This document shows positions 8,709 through 17,852 of a stretch of DNA of 64,000 nucleotides, piece after piece (the first letter of the stretch is position 1; every line of letters starts with the position of its first letter). The position numbers were made by a program, and so were the translations under genes. The stretch lies in the NCBI RefSeq assembly GCF_013041605.1, contig NZ_JABEQC010000008.1:124001-188000 (forward strand). The letters run 5' to 3'. Source of the DNA: Vibrio plantisponsor. Its GTDB lineage: Bacteria; Pseudomonadota; Gammaproteobacteria; Enterobacterales; Vibrionaceae. The notes beneath the pieces were generated by a model. It had not been told where the DNA came from. It did not search any database and saw only the letters and a program-made list of their open reading frames with translations.

Positions 8709-10121
8709 ATGATTCAATTTGGTACTGGTGGCTGGCGCGCATTTATTGGTGAAGAGTTCACCAAAGACAACGTGCGTTTAGTCGCCCAAGCGTTAGCCAA
8801 TATCATCAATAGTGAAAATGTGGCAAATGAAGGTTTTGTGATTGGCTATGACCGCCGTTTTCTTTCCGACAAAGCCGCAAAATGGTTTGCAGAAGTGTTG
8901 GCTGGTAACGGGATAACCGTCAGCTTTATCGACAAATTCGTGCCGACACCGGTAGTGATGTATAAGGCAAAGCAGCTCGACTGTGCTTACTCTGCATGTA
9001 TTACCGCCTCTCACAACCCTGCTGATTACAATGGCGTAAAAGTATTTATCCGTGGCGGTCGCGATGCCGATGAAATTATCACCAAGAAGATCGAACAGCA
9101 GATCGCGACATTGATGTTAAGTGACGTAACATCCATTGAATTTGATCAAGCGATTCAGGATAAAAAGATTATTGCGATCAACCCAATGAATGAGTTCGTC
9201 GATTCGATCATCGACTTTATCGACATTGATGCGATCAAAAAAGCCAACTTACGCGTATTGATCGATCCTATGTTTGGCGTGGCCAAAAATGCGCTGCAAA
9301 CGGTATTGATCAATGGTCGCTGTGACGTGGATGTGATCAACGATGGTAAAAACCCCGACTTCGGTGGTTTGATGCCATCGCCAAGCGCTGCGACCTTGTA
9401 TCGCTTGCAGCATCTGGTTAAAGACGAAGGCTACGATATTGGTATTGGTACCGATGGTGATGCTGACCGCCTTGGCATCATCGATGAGAAAGGTAACTTC
9501 ATCCATCCTAATGAAGTGTTGATGCTGCTGTATTACTACCTGCTTGAATACAAGGGCTGGAAAGGCTCAGTGGTACGTAACATCGCAACGACTCATTTGC
9601 TCGATAAAATCGCCGAAGACCACAACGAAAAGAGCTTTGAGGTTCCTGTAGGCTTTAAGCATATCAGCTCACAAATGGAAGCCGATGATTCACTGTTAGG
9701 CGGCGAAAGCTCTGGCGGTTTAACCATTCGCGGCCATATCAAAGGCAAAGATGGCGTGTTTGCTTCCAGCCTGTTAGTCGAAATGATCAGCGTAACAGGC
9801 AAGAAACTGTCTGAAATGCTGGACGAAATCTACGCTCGTTATGGCTACGCCTATACCGCTGAAGGTGACTGCAAATTTAAAGCTTCAGAGAAGCAAGCGC
9901 TGTACAACAAAATCTATGTTGAGAAGCAATTGCCAGACTTTGAATTTGAAATTGAAAAAGTCAGCTACGAAGATGGTGCTAAGGTTTACTTCAAAAATGG
10001 TGGTTGGGTCATTGCCCGCTTCTCAGGTACTGAACCTTTGTTGCGTATTTTCGCAGAGATGGAAGACAAACCTACCGCTGAGCGTGTTCTGCTACAAATG
10101 AAGACGTTTTTGTCTTTGTAA
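8709..10121 (+). CDS. Phosphohexosamine mutase (phosphoglucomutase/phosphomannomutase family)
   Basis: This 470-residue alpha-D-phosphohexomutase probably interconverts GlcNAc-1-phosphate (the ChbP product) and GlcNAc-6-phosphate, feeding NagA/NagB catabolism. The phosphoserine loop is ITASHNPADYNG with catalytic S101. The metal-binding loop is GTDGDADRLG (about residue 244), the sugar-binding loop is GGESSGG (about residue 335), and the C-terminal phosphate-binding loop is RFSGTEPLLRI. The frame is open upstream to 8613, but the ATG at 8709 has a good AAAGGAG and the normal family N-terminus (IQFGTGGWRAFIGEEF). It is distinct from the peptidoglycan enzyme GlmM. Substrate is inferred from its place at the end of this operon. 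Confidence 0.88.
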   Translation: MIQFGTGGWRAFIGEEFTKDNVRLVAQALANIINSENVANEGFVIGYDRRFLSDKAAKWFAEVLAGNGITVSFIDKFVPTPVVMYKAKQLDCAYSACITASHNPADYNGVKVFIRGGRDADEIITKKIEQQIATLMLSDVTSIEFDQAIQDKKIIAINPMNEFVDSIIDFIDIDAIKKANLRVLIDPMFGVAKNALQTVLINGRCDVDVINDGKNPDFGGLMPSPSAATLYRLQHLVKDEGYDIGIGTDGDADRLGIIDEKGNFIHPNEVLMLLYYYLLEYKGWKGSVVRNIATTHLLDKIAEDHNEKSFEVPVGFKHISSQMEADDSLLGGESSGGLTIRGHIKGKDGVFASSLLVEMISVTGKKLSEMLDEIYARYGYAYTAEGDCKFKASEKQALYNKIYVEKQLPDFEFEIEKVSYEDGAKVYFKNGGWVIARFSGTEPLLRIFAEMEDKPTAERVLLQMKTFLSL

Positions 10122-10163
10122 GAAATCTTAAAATAATCAAAGTGGTTATGATGAAGCAAACAT

Positions 10164-10185
10164 ACAAGGGCATGGATGCCCTTGT
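10164..10185. repeat. Perfect 10-bp inverted repeat after the chitin operon
   Basis: Arms ACAAGGGCAT (10164-10173) and ATGCCCTTGT (10176-10185) flank GG. It lies in the 218-bp gap between the convergent mutase gene and fbpC. No U tract follows on either strand, so termination would be inefficient. It shares the CATGGAT core with the element at 8587-8634. Nothing else was seen in this gap. Confidence 0.55.
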
Positions 10186-10339
10186 CTAAGCGAACAGGAA
10201 GTCTTGAGCGGTTTGCGTAATCATATCCACTTTCATCCACCGCATAACTACAGTCAATAACACTACAATGTCAAATATCGGGTAACTTAGTTAGTATTCC
10301 TCAAAATAGTTGGCACTGCAGCGTCAAATACGAAGAGTA

Positions 10340-11368
10340 TCAGAATGCGAGAATACCTTGCTCATCAATCTCCACTACTACTTTCTGCCCTACCGAAATA
10401 GCCTGTGCTGACGTCGCAAGAAGTTTAGTACCGTGCACATCAATCACGTAACGACAGTGGTCGCCCATAAATTGCTGCTCTAGAACGGTGACTTCACCTT
10501 TATCTGAAGACTGAATCAATACTTGTTGAGGACGTAGCAATAATTCACAGTCGCCGCCAACCGCAATTTCAGTCTGAACTTGCGCTTCCAAAGTTCCAAG
10601 AGCCGTGTCGAACAGACCTTGTGTATTACGAGTCGCTGGCAGATAGCTACCACCACCAAGAAAATCCGCAACGAACTTGCTTGAGGGCTGATAGTAGAGC
10701 TCTGAGGCAGTGCCAAACTGTTCAATAACACCGTGATTCATCACGGCCATTTTATCAGCAAAGGCAAAAGCTTCTTCTCGAGAGTGAGTGACGAAAATCG
10801 CTGTCACACCCTGCTTTTTGAAGATTTTACGAATCTCTGCAATCAAATCGTGACGTACTTGAGTGTCGATATTGGAAAACGGTTCATCAAGTAAAAGAAG
10901 ATCCGGTTTGTACGCCAGCGAACGCGCAATGGCAACGCGTTGCTGTTGTCCACCAGAAAGCTGATGAGGGTAACGATCACCAAATGAGCTAAGATGAACC
11001 AGTTCCAACATATCCTGAACTTTGCTGTTACGTTCAGCCGCAGATAAGGTTCGCAAGCCAAAGCCAACATTCTCTTCAACGGTTAGATGTGGAAATAGCG
11101 CGTAATCTTGGAAAATCATACCGATATTGCGTTTTTCCGGTGCAAGCCAGTTGGCTCCATCATCGATGGTGACGCAATTTAAGCTCATATGTCCTGAAGT
11201 TAAAGGCAGTAGTCCTGCAATCGCTTTAAGCAGGGTTGTTTTGCCACAACCACTTGCCCCAAGTAAGCAGACAATCTCACCTTTATCAACTTCAAGTGAT
11301 AGAGACTCCAGTACCGTTTGAGTGTCGTACTGACAAGTGAGGTCTTGAATGGAAAGTGCGCAGCTCAT
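10340..11368 (-). CDS. fbpC: Ferric iron ABC transporter ATP-binding protein
   Basis: This 342-residue cytoplasmic ATPase energises periplasmic-binding-protein-dependent Fe3+ import. Walker A is GASGCGKTT (37-45), the Q-loop is MIFQDYALFP, the signature is LSGGQQQRV (137-145), Walker B is LLLLDEP (157-163), and the switch histidine is in VTHSREEA. A C-terminal TOBE-like regulatory domain (about 240-342) is present, as in FbpC/PotA-type ATPases. Its ATG overlaps the fbpB stop by one base (TGATG), so the two are translationally coupled. The family also transports other anions and metals; iron is chosen from the FbpA partner and the Fur box upstream of fbpA. Confidence 0.9.
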   Translation of the reverse strand: MSCALSIQDLTCQYDTQTVLESLSLEVDKGEIVCLLGASGCGKTTLLKAIAGLLPLTSGHMSLNCVTIDDGANWLAPEKRNIGMIFQDYALFPHLTVEENVGFGLRTLSAAERNSKVQDMLELVHLSSFGDRYPHQLSGGQQQRVAIARSLAYKPDLLLLDEPFSNIDTQVRHDLIAEIRKIFKKQGVTAIFVTHSREEAFAFADKMAVMNHGVIEQFGTASELYYQPSSKFVADFLGGGSYLPATRNTQGLFDTALGTLEAQVQTEIAVGGDCELLLRPQQVLIQSSDKGEVTVLEQQFMGDHCRYVIDVHGTKLLATSAQAISVGQKVVVEIDEQGILAF

Positions 11369-12993
11369 CAGTGATTTTGCTCCAGAGAACGGTTAACAAT
11401 TACAAGCGGGATTAAACCAACCAGAACCAACAATACGGCTGGCAAAGCGGCAAGTTCTAAATGCTCATCAGAAGCATAGTTATAGACGTAGGTAGCCAGC
11501 GTTTCAAAGTTAAATGGGCGTAGCAGCAATGAAGCATTGAGTTCTTTCATCGACTCAATAAACACAAGCAAACCAGCAATCAGAGCTCCACGACGCACCA
11601 GTGGGAAATGTACTCGCCACAGCATACTGTTTGCCTGACATCCCATTGTACGGGCAGCCATATCAAGTGATGGAGAGACTTTGTTTAGACTGCTTTCGAT
11701 ACTGCCAATCGCAACCGCAGAGAAGCGCACTAACATAGCGAAAATAATCGCAAACATAGTGCCAGAGAATATCAGCCCCGGTCTGCCCCACTGCATTGCT
11801 TTAGCGATATCATTGACTGTGTGGTCTAGCGTTAATACCGGAACCATTACGCCGATAGCGAGTACAGTTCCCGGAACCGCATACCCCATAGAAGATAAAC
11901 GCATCAAAGCCACGCTAAAACGATTTTGTTTCAAGCGAGCATAGAAGTTTAGAATCAAGGCGACAGTAACAGCCACTATCGCTGCAGTTAGCGATACTTT
12001 GAGACTGTTAATCGCATATTCTCGGAACTCTGCGGTCCAGCTTTGTTCGAAATAAGTGTATGCATAACTGAGAAGTTGTAGCAGTGGGAAGATAAAGGCA
12101 GTAGCCACTAATCCCCAACACCAGAACATTGCAAACCACTTTTTCCAACCGCTTAGTTGATAGCGAAAATCTTCATGGCTATTGAATTGAGTCTGATACA
12201 GCTTCTGCTTGCGTCGGCTATAACGTTCAGCACTAAGCAATAGCAGCACTATTACCAACATAATGGCTGAAATTTTAGCGGCGGCATTAAGGTTGGAATA
12301 GTTTAACCAAGTGTCATACACCGCAGTGGTCAGTGTGCTGATCGCAAAGTAATTAACCGTACCGAAATCACCGATAGTCTCCATTGCCACCAGCGATAAC
12401 GCGACCGCAATAGAAGGGCGAGCCAAAGGTAGAGAGATGCGTCTAAAGCTTTCCCATGGCGTGCATTTGAGCAATCGCGCTGACTGTAGCAGAGAAACGT
12501 TTTGCTCCATAAACGTTGCACGACACAATAAATAGACGTAAGGATAAAGCACTAAAGCCAGCACAAGGCTGGCTCCGGCTAAACTGCGGATATCAGGAAA
12601 CCAATACTCTCCGGCTTGCCAACCGGTTAACTCTCTTAACCACACTTGTACTGGGCCAGCATAGTCAAACCAGCCAGTAAAAATATAACCCACGATATAA
12701 CCGGGAATCGCTAAAGGGAGCACCAAAGCCCATTGAAGAATTTTTTCTCCGGGAAGCTTACACATTGCCATAATCCATGCACTTGGTATCCCAAATAACA
12801 GAGATAATGCCATCACGCTGACGACAAGGACGATGGTATTTTGAGCATAGGTGGGCATCACTGTTGCCATCAGATGAGCGAATACGTCATCCGTGTGGCC
12901 AACAGCGGTAAAAAATATGGCTAAGATCGGCAAAACCAGTAGTGCGGCGAGAACAACACTACTGGTTTTCCATACAAGATGTTTTTCTTTCAT
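11368..12993 (-). CDS. fbpB: Ferric iron ABC transporter permease (two-domain)
   Basis: This 541-residue inner-membrane protein has about twelve transmembrane segments arranged as two fused MetI-type permease domains, roughly residues 55-260 and 330-535. That architecture is characteristic of FbpB/SfuB iron permeases. Each half has an EAA-type cytoplasmic loop for ATPase contact (LLKCTPWESFRRISLPLARP; a second near AARTMGCQANSMLWRVHFP). It forms the Fe3+ channel with FbpC and receives iron from FbpA. It starts 95 bp after fbpA, beyond an intercistronic hairpin that may lower its expression relative to the binding protein. Confidence 0.92.
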   Translation of the reverse strand: MKEKHLVWKTSSVVLAALLVLPILAIFFTAVGHTDDVFAHLMATVMPTYAQNTIVLVVSVMALSLLFGIPSAWIMAMCKLPGEKILQWALVLPLAIPGYIVGYIFTGWFDYAGPVQVWLRELTGWQAGEYWFPDIRSLAGASLVLALVLYPYVYLLCRATFMEQNVSLLQSARLLKCTPWESFRRISLPLARPSIAVALSLVAMETIGDFGTVNYFAISTLTTAVYDTWLNYSNLNAAAKISAIMLVIVLLLLSAERYSRRKQKLYQTQFNSHEDFRYQLSGWKKWFAMFWCWGLVATAFIFPLLQLLSYAYTYFEQSWTAEFREYAINSLKVSLTAAIVAVTVALILNFYARLKQNRFSVALMRLSSMGYAVPGTVLAIGVMVPVLTLDHTVNDIAKAMQWGRPGLIFSGTMFAIIFAMLVRFSAVAIGSIESSLNKVSPSLDMAARTMGCQANSMLWRVHFPLVRRGALIAGLLVFIESMKELNASLLLRPFNFETLATYVYNYASDEHLELAALPAVLLVLVGLIPLVIVNRSLEQNH

Positions 12994-13053
12994 TGCCTAT
13001 TACAACAAGACAATTTGAGATGCATAAACAGGTGCAAAGACATCTCATATCGC

Positions 13054-13080
13054 TTTTAAAAGAAGGGGAAAACTTCCCCC
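13054..13080 (-). terminator. fbpA-fbpB intercistronic terminator/attenuator
   Basis: On the minus strand GGGGAA (13079-13074 side) pairs with TTCCCC across a GTT loop and is followed by a TTCTTTT run, in plus coordinates 13065-13079 with the T-rich tail at 13054-13064. It directly follows the fbpA stop. A leaky terminator here would give more binding protein than permease, a common arrangement in ABC importer operons. Confidence 0.6.
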
Positions 13081-13088
13081 TCAACAAA

Positions 13089-14102
13089 CTAAAGATCGAA
13101 TTTTACTTCATCCAGCAGCTTGATGGCTACCGTATGGTTGTCAGCAATTTCTTCTAAAGGTAGTGAATCAGACTTAAAGTCACCCCAAGATGCGACAAGT
13201 TCAGAACGCTCTACGCCTGGTTTCACAGGGTATTCGAAGTTCACTTCTGCATACATATGCTGAGCTGTTTCACCCGTCAGGAATTCCATCAATTTCACAG
13301 CATTGTCACGGTTTGGAGCGTATTTAGCCATAGCCATACCACTCACGTTTACGTGTGTACCTTTTGCATTTTGCCCAGGGAAGTTGATGTATACAGACTC
13401 TGCCCAAGCTTTTTGTTCTTTATCTTCCAGCATTTTACCTAGGTAGTAGCTGTTGCCTAAAGAAAGATCACATAGACCTTCTTTAATTGCACGAACTTGA
13501 TCACGGTCGTTACCTTGAGGTTTACGAGCAAGATTCGCTTTCAAACCTTCCAACCAAGTTTTGGTTTCTGCTTCACCGTAGTTAGCCACCATAGATGCAA
13601 CCAACGCGATGTTGTATGGGTGCTTACCACTACGAGTACAGATTTTACCCTTATATTCAGGCTTAGCTAAATCAAGATAGTTAAAATCATCGCCCAATTT
13701 GCCTACGCGGTCACGTGAAGAGTAAACACTACGTGTACGAATGGTTAGTGCAAACCACTCATCGTTGCTATCACGGTATTGAGCAGGAATGTTTTCATCA
13801 ATGACAGAGCTGTTCACTGGCTGAGTTAATTTCTTATCAGACAGTTCAAACAGACGACTAAACTCAGAAGTCAGTACGATATCAGCAGGGCTGTATTCAC
13901 CTTCTTGTGCTAACTTTTCTGCAATACCTTCTTTTGCAAACTTCACGTTTACCTTAATACCAGTTTCTTTGGTGAACTCATTAAACATTGGTTCAATAAG
14001 GAAAGGCTGGCGGTAAGAGTAAACATTCACTTCCTCAGCAGCCATTGCAGAAGGGGCTAAAGTGCTTAATGCAAGTGCAGAAAGGGTAAGCATCTTTTTC
14101 AT
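13089..14102 (-). CDS. fbpA: Periplasmic ferric iron-binding protein
   Basis: The 337-residue precursor has a clear Sec signal peptide (MKKMLTLSALALSTLAPSAMA, cleaved after A21 or A22). The mature protein is a class II/III periplasmic binding protein that captures Fe3+ and delivers it to FbpBC. The iron-coordinating tyrosine pair is in LGNSYYLGKM (Y219, Y220), and an N-terminal YSYR segment matches the other ligand region. It is the first gene of fbpABC and lies directly behind a good promoter overlapped downstream by a Fur box, so expression should rise in iron starvation. Confidence 0.93.
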   Translation of the reverse strand: MKKMLTLSALALSTLAPSAMAAEEVNVYSYRQPFLIEPMFNEFTKETGIKVNVKFAKEGIAEKLAQEGEYSPADIVLTSEFSRLFELSDKKLTQPVNSSVIDENIPAQYRDSNDEWFALTIRTRSVYSSRDRVGKLGDDFNYLDLAKPEYKGKICTRSGKHPYNIALVASMVANYGEAETKTWLEGLKANLARKPQGNDRDQVRAIKEGLCDLSLGNSYYLGKMLEDKEQKAWAESVYINFPGQNAKGTHVNVSGMAMAKYAPNRDNAVKLMEFLTGETAQHMYAEVNFEYPVKPGVERSELVASWGDFKSDSLPLEEIADNHTVAIKLLDEVKFDL

Positions 14103-14123
14103 CGTTCAAACCTAATATGTAGT

Positions 14124-14142
14124 GATAATGATAACGTTTTTT
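14124..14142 (-). promoter_or_regulatory. Fur box upstream of fbpA
   Basis: The 19-bp stretch beginning GATAATGATAAC matches 14 of 19 positions of the GATAATGATAATCATTATC consensus, including the first 11 in a row. It lies between the predicted -10 and the fbpA start, where bound Fe-Fur would block transcription. Confidence 0.75.
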
Positions 14143-14152
14143 ATTTGCATAA

Positions 14153-14181
14153 ATTATATTGGCCATTTTTGCCGAAAACAA
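14153..14181 (-). promoter_or_regulatory. Predicted sigma-70 promoter of fbpABC
   Basis: On the minus strand the -35 hexamer is TTGTTT (14181-14176) and a perfect TATAAT -10 (14158-14153) follows after 17 bp. The Fur box lies immediately downstream. Confidence 0.6.
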
Positions 14182-14191
14182 TCTTAAAAAA

Positions 14192-14224
14192 TAAAAAACC
14201 TGCTACATGAGCAGGTTTTTTTTC
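14192..14224. terminator. Terminator of glnK-amtB
   Basis: The stem CCTGCT/AGCAGG (14199-14204 and 14210-14215) has A tracts on one side and T tracts on the other, so it can work in both directions. It follows amtB on the minus strand and shields the fbpA promoter from read-through. Confidence 0.85.
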
Positions 14225-14244
14225 GACGAAGTTCTAAATATTAA

Positions 14245-15474
14245 TTATTTAATTACTGAGAACTCAGGATAGGCTTCAACACCACAGTCGTGCATGTCCA
14301 TACCTTCTAGCTCTTCTTCTTCAGATACTCGGATACCCATTGTTGCTTTTAGGATACTCCAAACCACTAGGCTTGCTACGAACACCCAACCGAAGATAAC
14401 GACTGCACCTAGAAGCTGAGAACCAAATGATGCATCTGCATTGCTTAGTGGAACAACCATCAGGCCGAAGAAACCACACACACCGTGTACAGAGATAGCA
14501 CCTACTGGATCATCGATTTTCAGTTTATCTAGAGCAATGATACTGAACACTACGATTGCACCAGCTACCACACCGATAGCCACAGAGTATAGTGGTGATG
14601 GTGATAGTGGGTCTGCAGTGATAGCAACTAGACCAGCTAACGCGCCGTTTAGAACCATAGTTAGGTCAGCTTTACCCCAAGTTGTTTTACACACAAGTAG
14701 TGCTGCAATCGCACCTGCAGCTGCTGCTGCGTTAGTGTTTAGGAAGATTTTACCAACTGCAGTTGCGTTCTCGAAATCAGAAACCATTAACTGAGAGCCG
14801 CCGTTGAAACCAAACCAACCGAACCACAGGATAAGTGTACCTAGAGTAGCAAGTGGCATGTTTGAACCTGGAATTGGGTAAACTTCACCATTCTTACCGT
14901 ACTTACCTTTACGAGCACCGAGTAAGATAACACCAGCTAGAGCTGCTGCTGCACCTGCCATGTGTACGATACCTGAACCTGCAAAGTCACTGAAACCAGC
15001 GTCAGACAGGAAGCCACCACCCCAAGTCCAGTAACCTTCGATTGGGTAGATAAATGCTGTTAGAACAATAGAGAAGATTAGGAATGCCCATAACTTCATA
15101 CGTTCCGCAACCGCACCTGATACCACAGACATTGAAGTTGCAACGAATACTACTTGGAAGAAGAAATCTGACTCTAGAGAGTGGTCAGCGCCTTCAGCTT
15201 GAGAGCCGATTAGTGTACCGAATGAAGGTAACCAACCCGCTTCTGCGTTATCTACGTACATGATGTTGTAACCAACGATTAAGTACATAGTGCACGCGAT
15301 AGCGTAAAGCACAAAGTTTTTGGTCAGAATTTCAGTGGTGTTTTTTGAACGAACCAGACCCGCTTCCAGCATTGCAAAACCTGCAGCCATCCACATTACT
15401 AGTGCGCCTGAAATTAAGAAGAAGAAAGTATCCAGTGCGTAGCGTAACTCCGCTACAGTTACTGACAGTTCCAT
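14245..15474 (-). CDS. amtB: Ammonium transporter
   Basis: This 409-residue inner-membrane channel of the Amt/Rh family conducts NH3/NH4+ as a trimer and is gated by GlnK binding. About eleven transmembrane helices are visible. The pore twin histidines are H171 (SGIVHMAGAAAA) and H330 (AISVHGVCG), and the signature DFAGSGIVHMAGG-like block is present. There is little sign of a cleavable signal peptide. The ATG at 15474 is chosen over an upstream in-frame TTG because GGAG lies 9 bp before it. It follows glnK by 25 bp in a nitrogen-controlled operon. Confidence 0.95.
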   Translation of the reverse strand: MELSVTVAELRYALDTFFFLISGALVMWMAAGFAMLEAGLVRSKNTTEILTKNFVLYAIACTMYLIVGYNIMYVDNAEAGWLPSFGTLIGSQAEGADHSLESDFFFQVVFVATSMSVVSGAVAERMKLWAFLIFSIVLTAFIYPIEGYWTWGGGFLSDAGFSDFAGSGIVHMAGAAAALAGVILLGARKGKYGKNGEVYPIPGSNMPLATLGTLILWFGWFGFNGGSQLMVSDFENATAVGKIFLNTNAAAAAGAIAALLVCKTTWGKADLTMVLNGALAGLVAITADPLSPSPLYSVAIGVVAGAIVVFSIIALDKLKIDDPVGAISVHGVCGFFGLMVVPLSNADASFGSQLLGAVVIFGWVFVASLVVWSILKATMGIRVSEEEELEGMDMHDCGVEAYPEFSVIK

Positions 15475-15499
15475 AATAGTTGTCTCCAATCCCTGATTC

Positions 15500-15943
<444 letters not shown>

Positions 15944-15950
15944 TTAGTCC

Positions 15951-15991
15951 CAAAAAAAGAAAGGGTCGCACAAATATTGTGCAACCCTTTC
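15951..15991 (-). terminator. yacL terminator containing an NtrC-like dyad
   Basis: Arms GAAAGGGT-C-GCACAA and TTGTGC-A-ACCCTTTC form a long stem with one mismatch, followed on the minus strand by a TTTCTTTTTTT tract, so it should end yacL transcription. Its centre (15967-15983) also has GCAC-N7-GTGC, the half-site spacing of NtrC enhancer sites. It is centred about 75 bp upstream of the glnK -24/-12 element. Confidence 0.8.
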
Positions 15992-16053
15992 CCAAAAATA
16001 ATGCGCTCAAGCCATTCTTCACCACTTAAGTGCACACTGTAAAAGTCAGTCAT

Positions 16054-16425
16054 CTAATAGTTTTGGATGAACTCACTCCACTGTCTCATCATTGACTCAA
16101 AATCTTCCAAACCACATTCGGCGGTACTTTCACTATCGTAAAGCTCAAATTCGCTTTCAAACTCAATATCATGGCTGTAACCAAGCGCGTTTTCCTGCAC
16201 AGTCACTTCACTCCCTAACACCGAAAGAGAGATCTCTTTTCCTGCCAGTTTCCACTCTTTTGCTGGACTTTGGTGCACTTGGTCGAGTAACGAAAACACT
16301 TGCTCAATCTTTGTGCGATCTTTACCTATCTCTTCCTGCAGCCAACGAGCCACTACCTGGTGCTCCATGTTGCAGCTAACGTAATATTCACCCATTAAGG
16401 TGTTTTTCGTAAATTCAAATTCCAT
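16054..16425 (-). CDS. yacL: YacL family protein (UPF0231)
   Basis: This 123-residue acidic soluble protein has no known function. It aligns through its length with E. coli YacL: MxxEF start, MxHxVVxxWxxEE near residue 20, WxxAGxE near 57, and a C-terminal ESxxxCGxEDF block. E. coli yacL lies beside acnB; here a three-gene sugar-acid module separates the two. Both ends are well placed, with a strong terminator 3'. Confidence 0.85.
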   Translation of the reverse strand: MEFEFTKNTLMGEYYVSCNMEHQVVARWLQEEIGKDRTKIEQVFSLLDQVHQSPAKEWKLAGKEISLSVLGSEVTVQENALGYSHDIEFESEFELYDSESTAECGLEDFESMMRQWSEFIQNY

Positions 16426-16494
16426 GGGTTTCTCTATTAATACCGAGATCAGGTACTATTATCGGCAAATTCGTATTCTAACGCCATTCTCAGC

Positions 16495-17637
16495 ATGAAA
16501 CTAAACGAAACTATCGCTCGCCAAATCGTTGAACGCACCATGAAAATCATTCCTTATTCCGTCAATGTTATGGATGAACAAGGAAGAATCATTGGTTCAG
16601 GAGACCCGTCTCGCCTGCAACAAAAACACGAAGGAGCGGTATTAGCCAGCACCGAGCGCCGCGTGGTTGAAATTGATCAAGCCACCTCCGCCCGCCTTAA
16701 AGGCGTCAAACCTGGGATTAATTTACCAATCGTGCACCACGAACAAGTATTGGGTGTTGTGGGGATTTCCGGCGAGCCTTCGCAAGTTCATCATTATGGT
16801 GAGTTAGTGAAGATGACGGCTGAGTTAATCGTCGAACAAGCTGAACTGATGGAACAAGTGCAGTGGGATAAGCGTCATCGAGAAGAGTTGGTGATGCAAC
16901 TGATATCAGCAGAAGAGAGCGACGAACAAAAACTCGCCACCATTGCACAACGTCTTGATATCGACATCAATGAACCCAGAATCGCAACCATCATCAAGCT
17001 GATAGCACTAGACGATAACACGCTAACGCTAGAGCATATGCAGCATCTTGTTCATCTGCTTGAATATCCTGAACGGAATAACCTCGTCGGTATTTTATCG
17101 GTTTCAGAACATGAAGTGGTGGTACTCAAACCTGCATCGGTATTCGGTGATGAGTGGAATCCGGATAAAGAACGTCAACGCGTAAAATCATTGCTTAAAC
17201 GTATCAATAAAGAAGCAGGATTTCGCGTGCGCGTCGCGGTGGGAGATTACTTCCCTGGCATCAATGGCCTTACTCGTTCATATCAAAGCGCAAAAACTAC
17301 GTTACAAGTAACACGCAAACTAAAAGGTACGATTTTCTTTTTCCACGATCATCAGTTACCCGTTTTACTCAGTGCGATGCAATATCAAAACTGGCAGAGA
17401 GAAAAACTGCTCACTCCATTATTGGAACTGCAAAAACATGACCGTCAGGGGCTACTGCAAAAGACTATCGAAGCATATTTGTTATTAAATTGTGATCCAG
17501 CTAAAACCTGCCAAGAGCTACATATTCACCGAAATACTCTGCGTTATAGACTCGATAAGATTAATGAGCTCATATCACTAGATATCAATAAGTTAGAAGA
17601 CAAAATACACTTATATTTGGCATTAAAATTGTACTAA
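16495..17637 (+). CDS. cdaR: Sugar diacid regulator, CdaR/PucR family
   Basis: The 380-residue transcription factor has an N-terminal sugar-diacid recognition domain (about 1-135), a central GGDEF-like domain (about 140-285) and a C-terminal PucR-type helix-turn-helix (about 320-378: LLNCDPAKTCQELHIHRNTL then RYRLDKI). E. coli CdaR activates galactarate, glucarate and glycerate genes. Here it lies 215 bp upstream of a GntP-type permease and glycerate kinase on the same strand, so it is their likely activator. The inducer is not visible; glycerate or a diacid is plausible. Confidence 0.9.
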   Translation: MKLNETIARQIVERTMKIIPYSVNVMDEQGRIIGSGDPSRLQQKHEGAVLASTERRVVEIDQATSARLKGVKPGINLPIVHHEQVLGVVGISGEPSQVHHYGELVKMTAELIVEQAELMEQVQWDKRHREELVMQLISAEESDEQKLATIAQRLDIDINEPRIATIIKLIALDDNTLTLEHMQHLVHLLEYPERNNLVGILSVSEHEVVVLKPASVFGDEWNPDKERQRVKSLLKRINKEAGFRVRVAVGDYFPGINGLTRSYQSAKTTLQVTRKLKGTIFFFHDHQLPVLLSAMQYQNWQREKLLTPLLELQKHDRQGLLQKTIEAYLLLNCDPAKTCQELHIHRNTLRYRLDKINELISLDINKLEDKIHLYLALKLY

Positions 17638-17658
17638 ATAAACATAAGGAATGTTCAA

Positions 17659-17709
17659 TTGCACAATTTAAACCCAATTTAAAAACTCAATCCTGTGCGT
17701 TTGCACAAT
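17659..17709. promoter_or_regulatory. Paired TTGCACAAT motifs, candidate CdaR sites
   Basis: TTGCACAAT occurs at 17659-17667 and again at 17701-17709, exactly 42 bp apart, or four helical turns. The second copy is the right half of the dyad TGTGC-GTTT-GCACA. They lie between cdaR and the permease gene, on the same DNA face. Assignment to CdaR is inferred from position only. Confidence 0.45.
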
Positions 17710-17852
17710 TCAATTCATTTCAAAACCACGATAATGCCCCTAGCTAGTGAGAAACATACAAATAAACATCATATCTCGTTAGCTAATTACTCGTCGAACC
17801 TGAAAGATCGACCAACAAACTTACCGTCCTTAACCCTACTCGGAGTTTTCAC

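Noticed and set aside
15967-15983. GCAC-N7-GTGC dyad as a free-standing operator only
   Set aside because: It is embedded in a longer stem with a T tract, so it must first be read as the yacL terminator; the NtrC role is kept only as a hypothesis.
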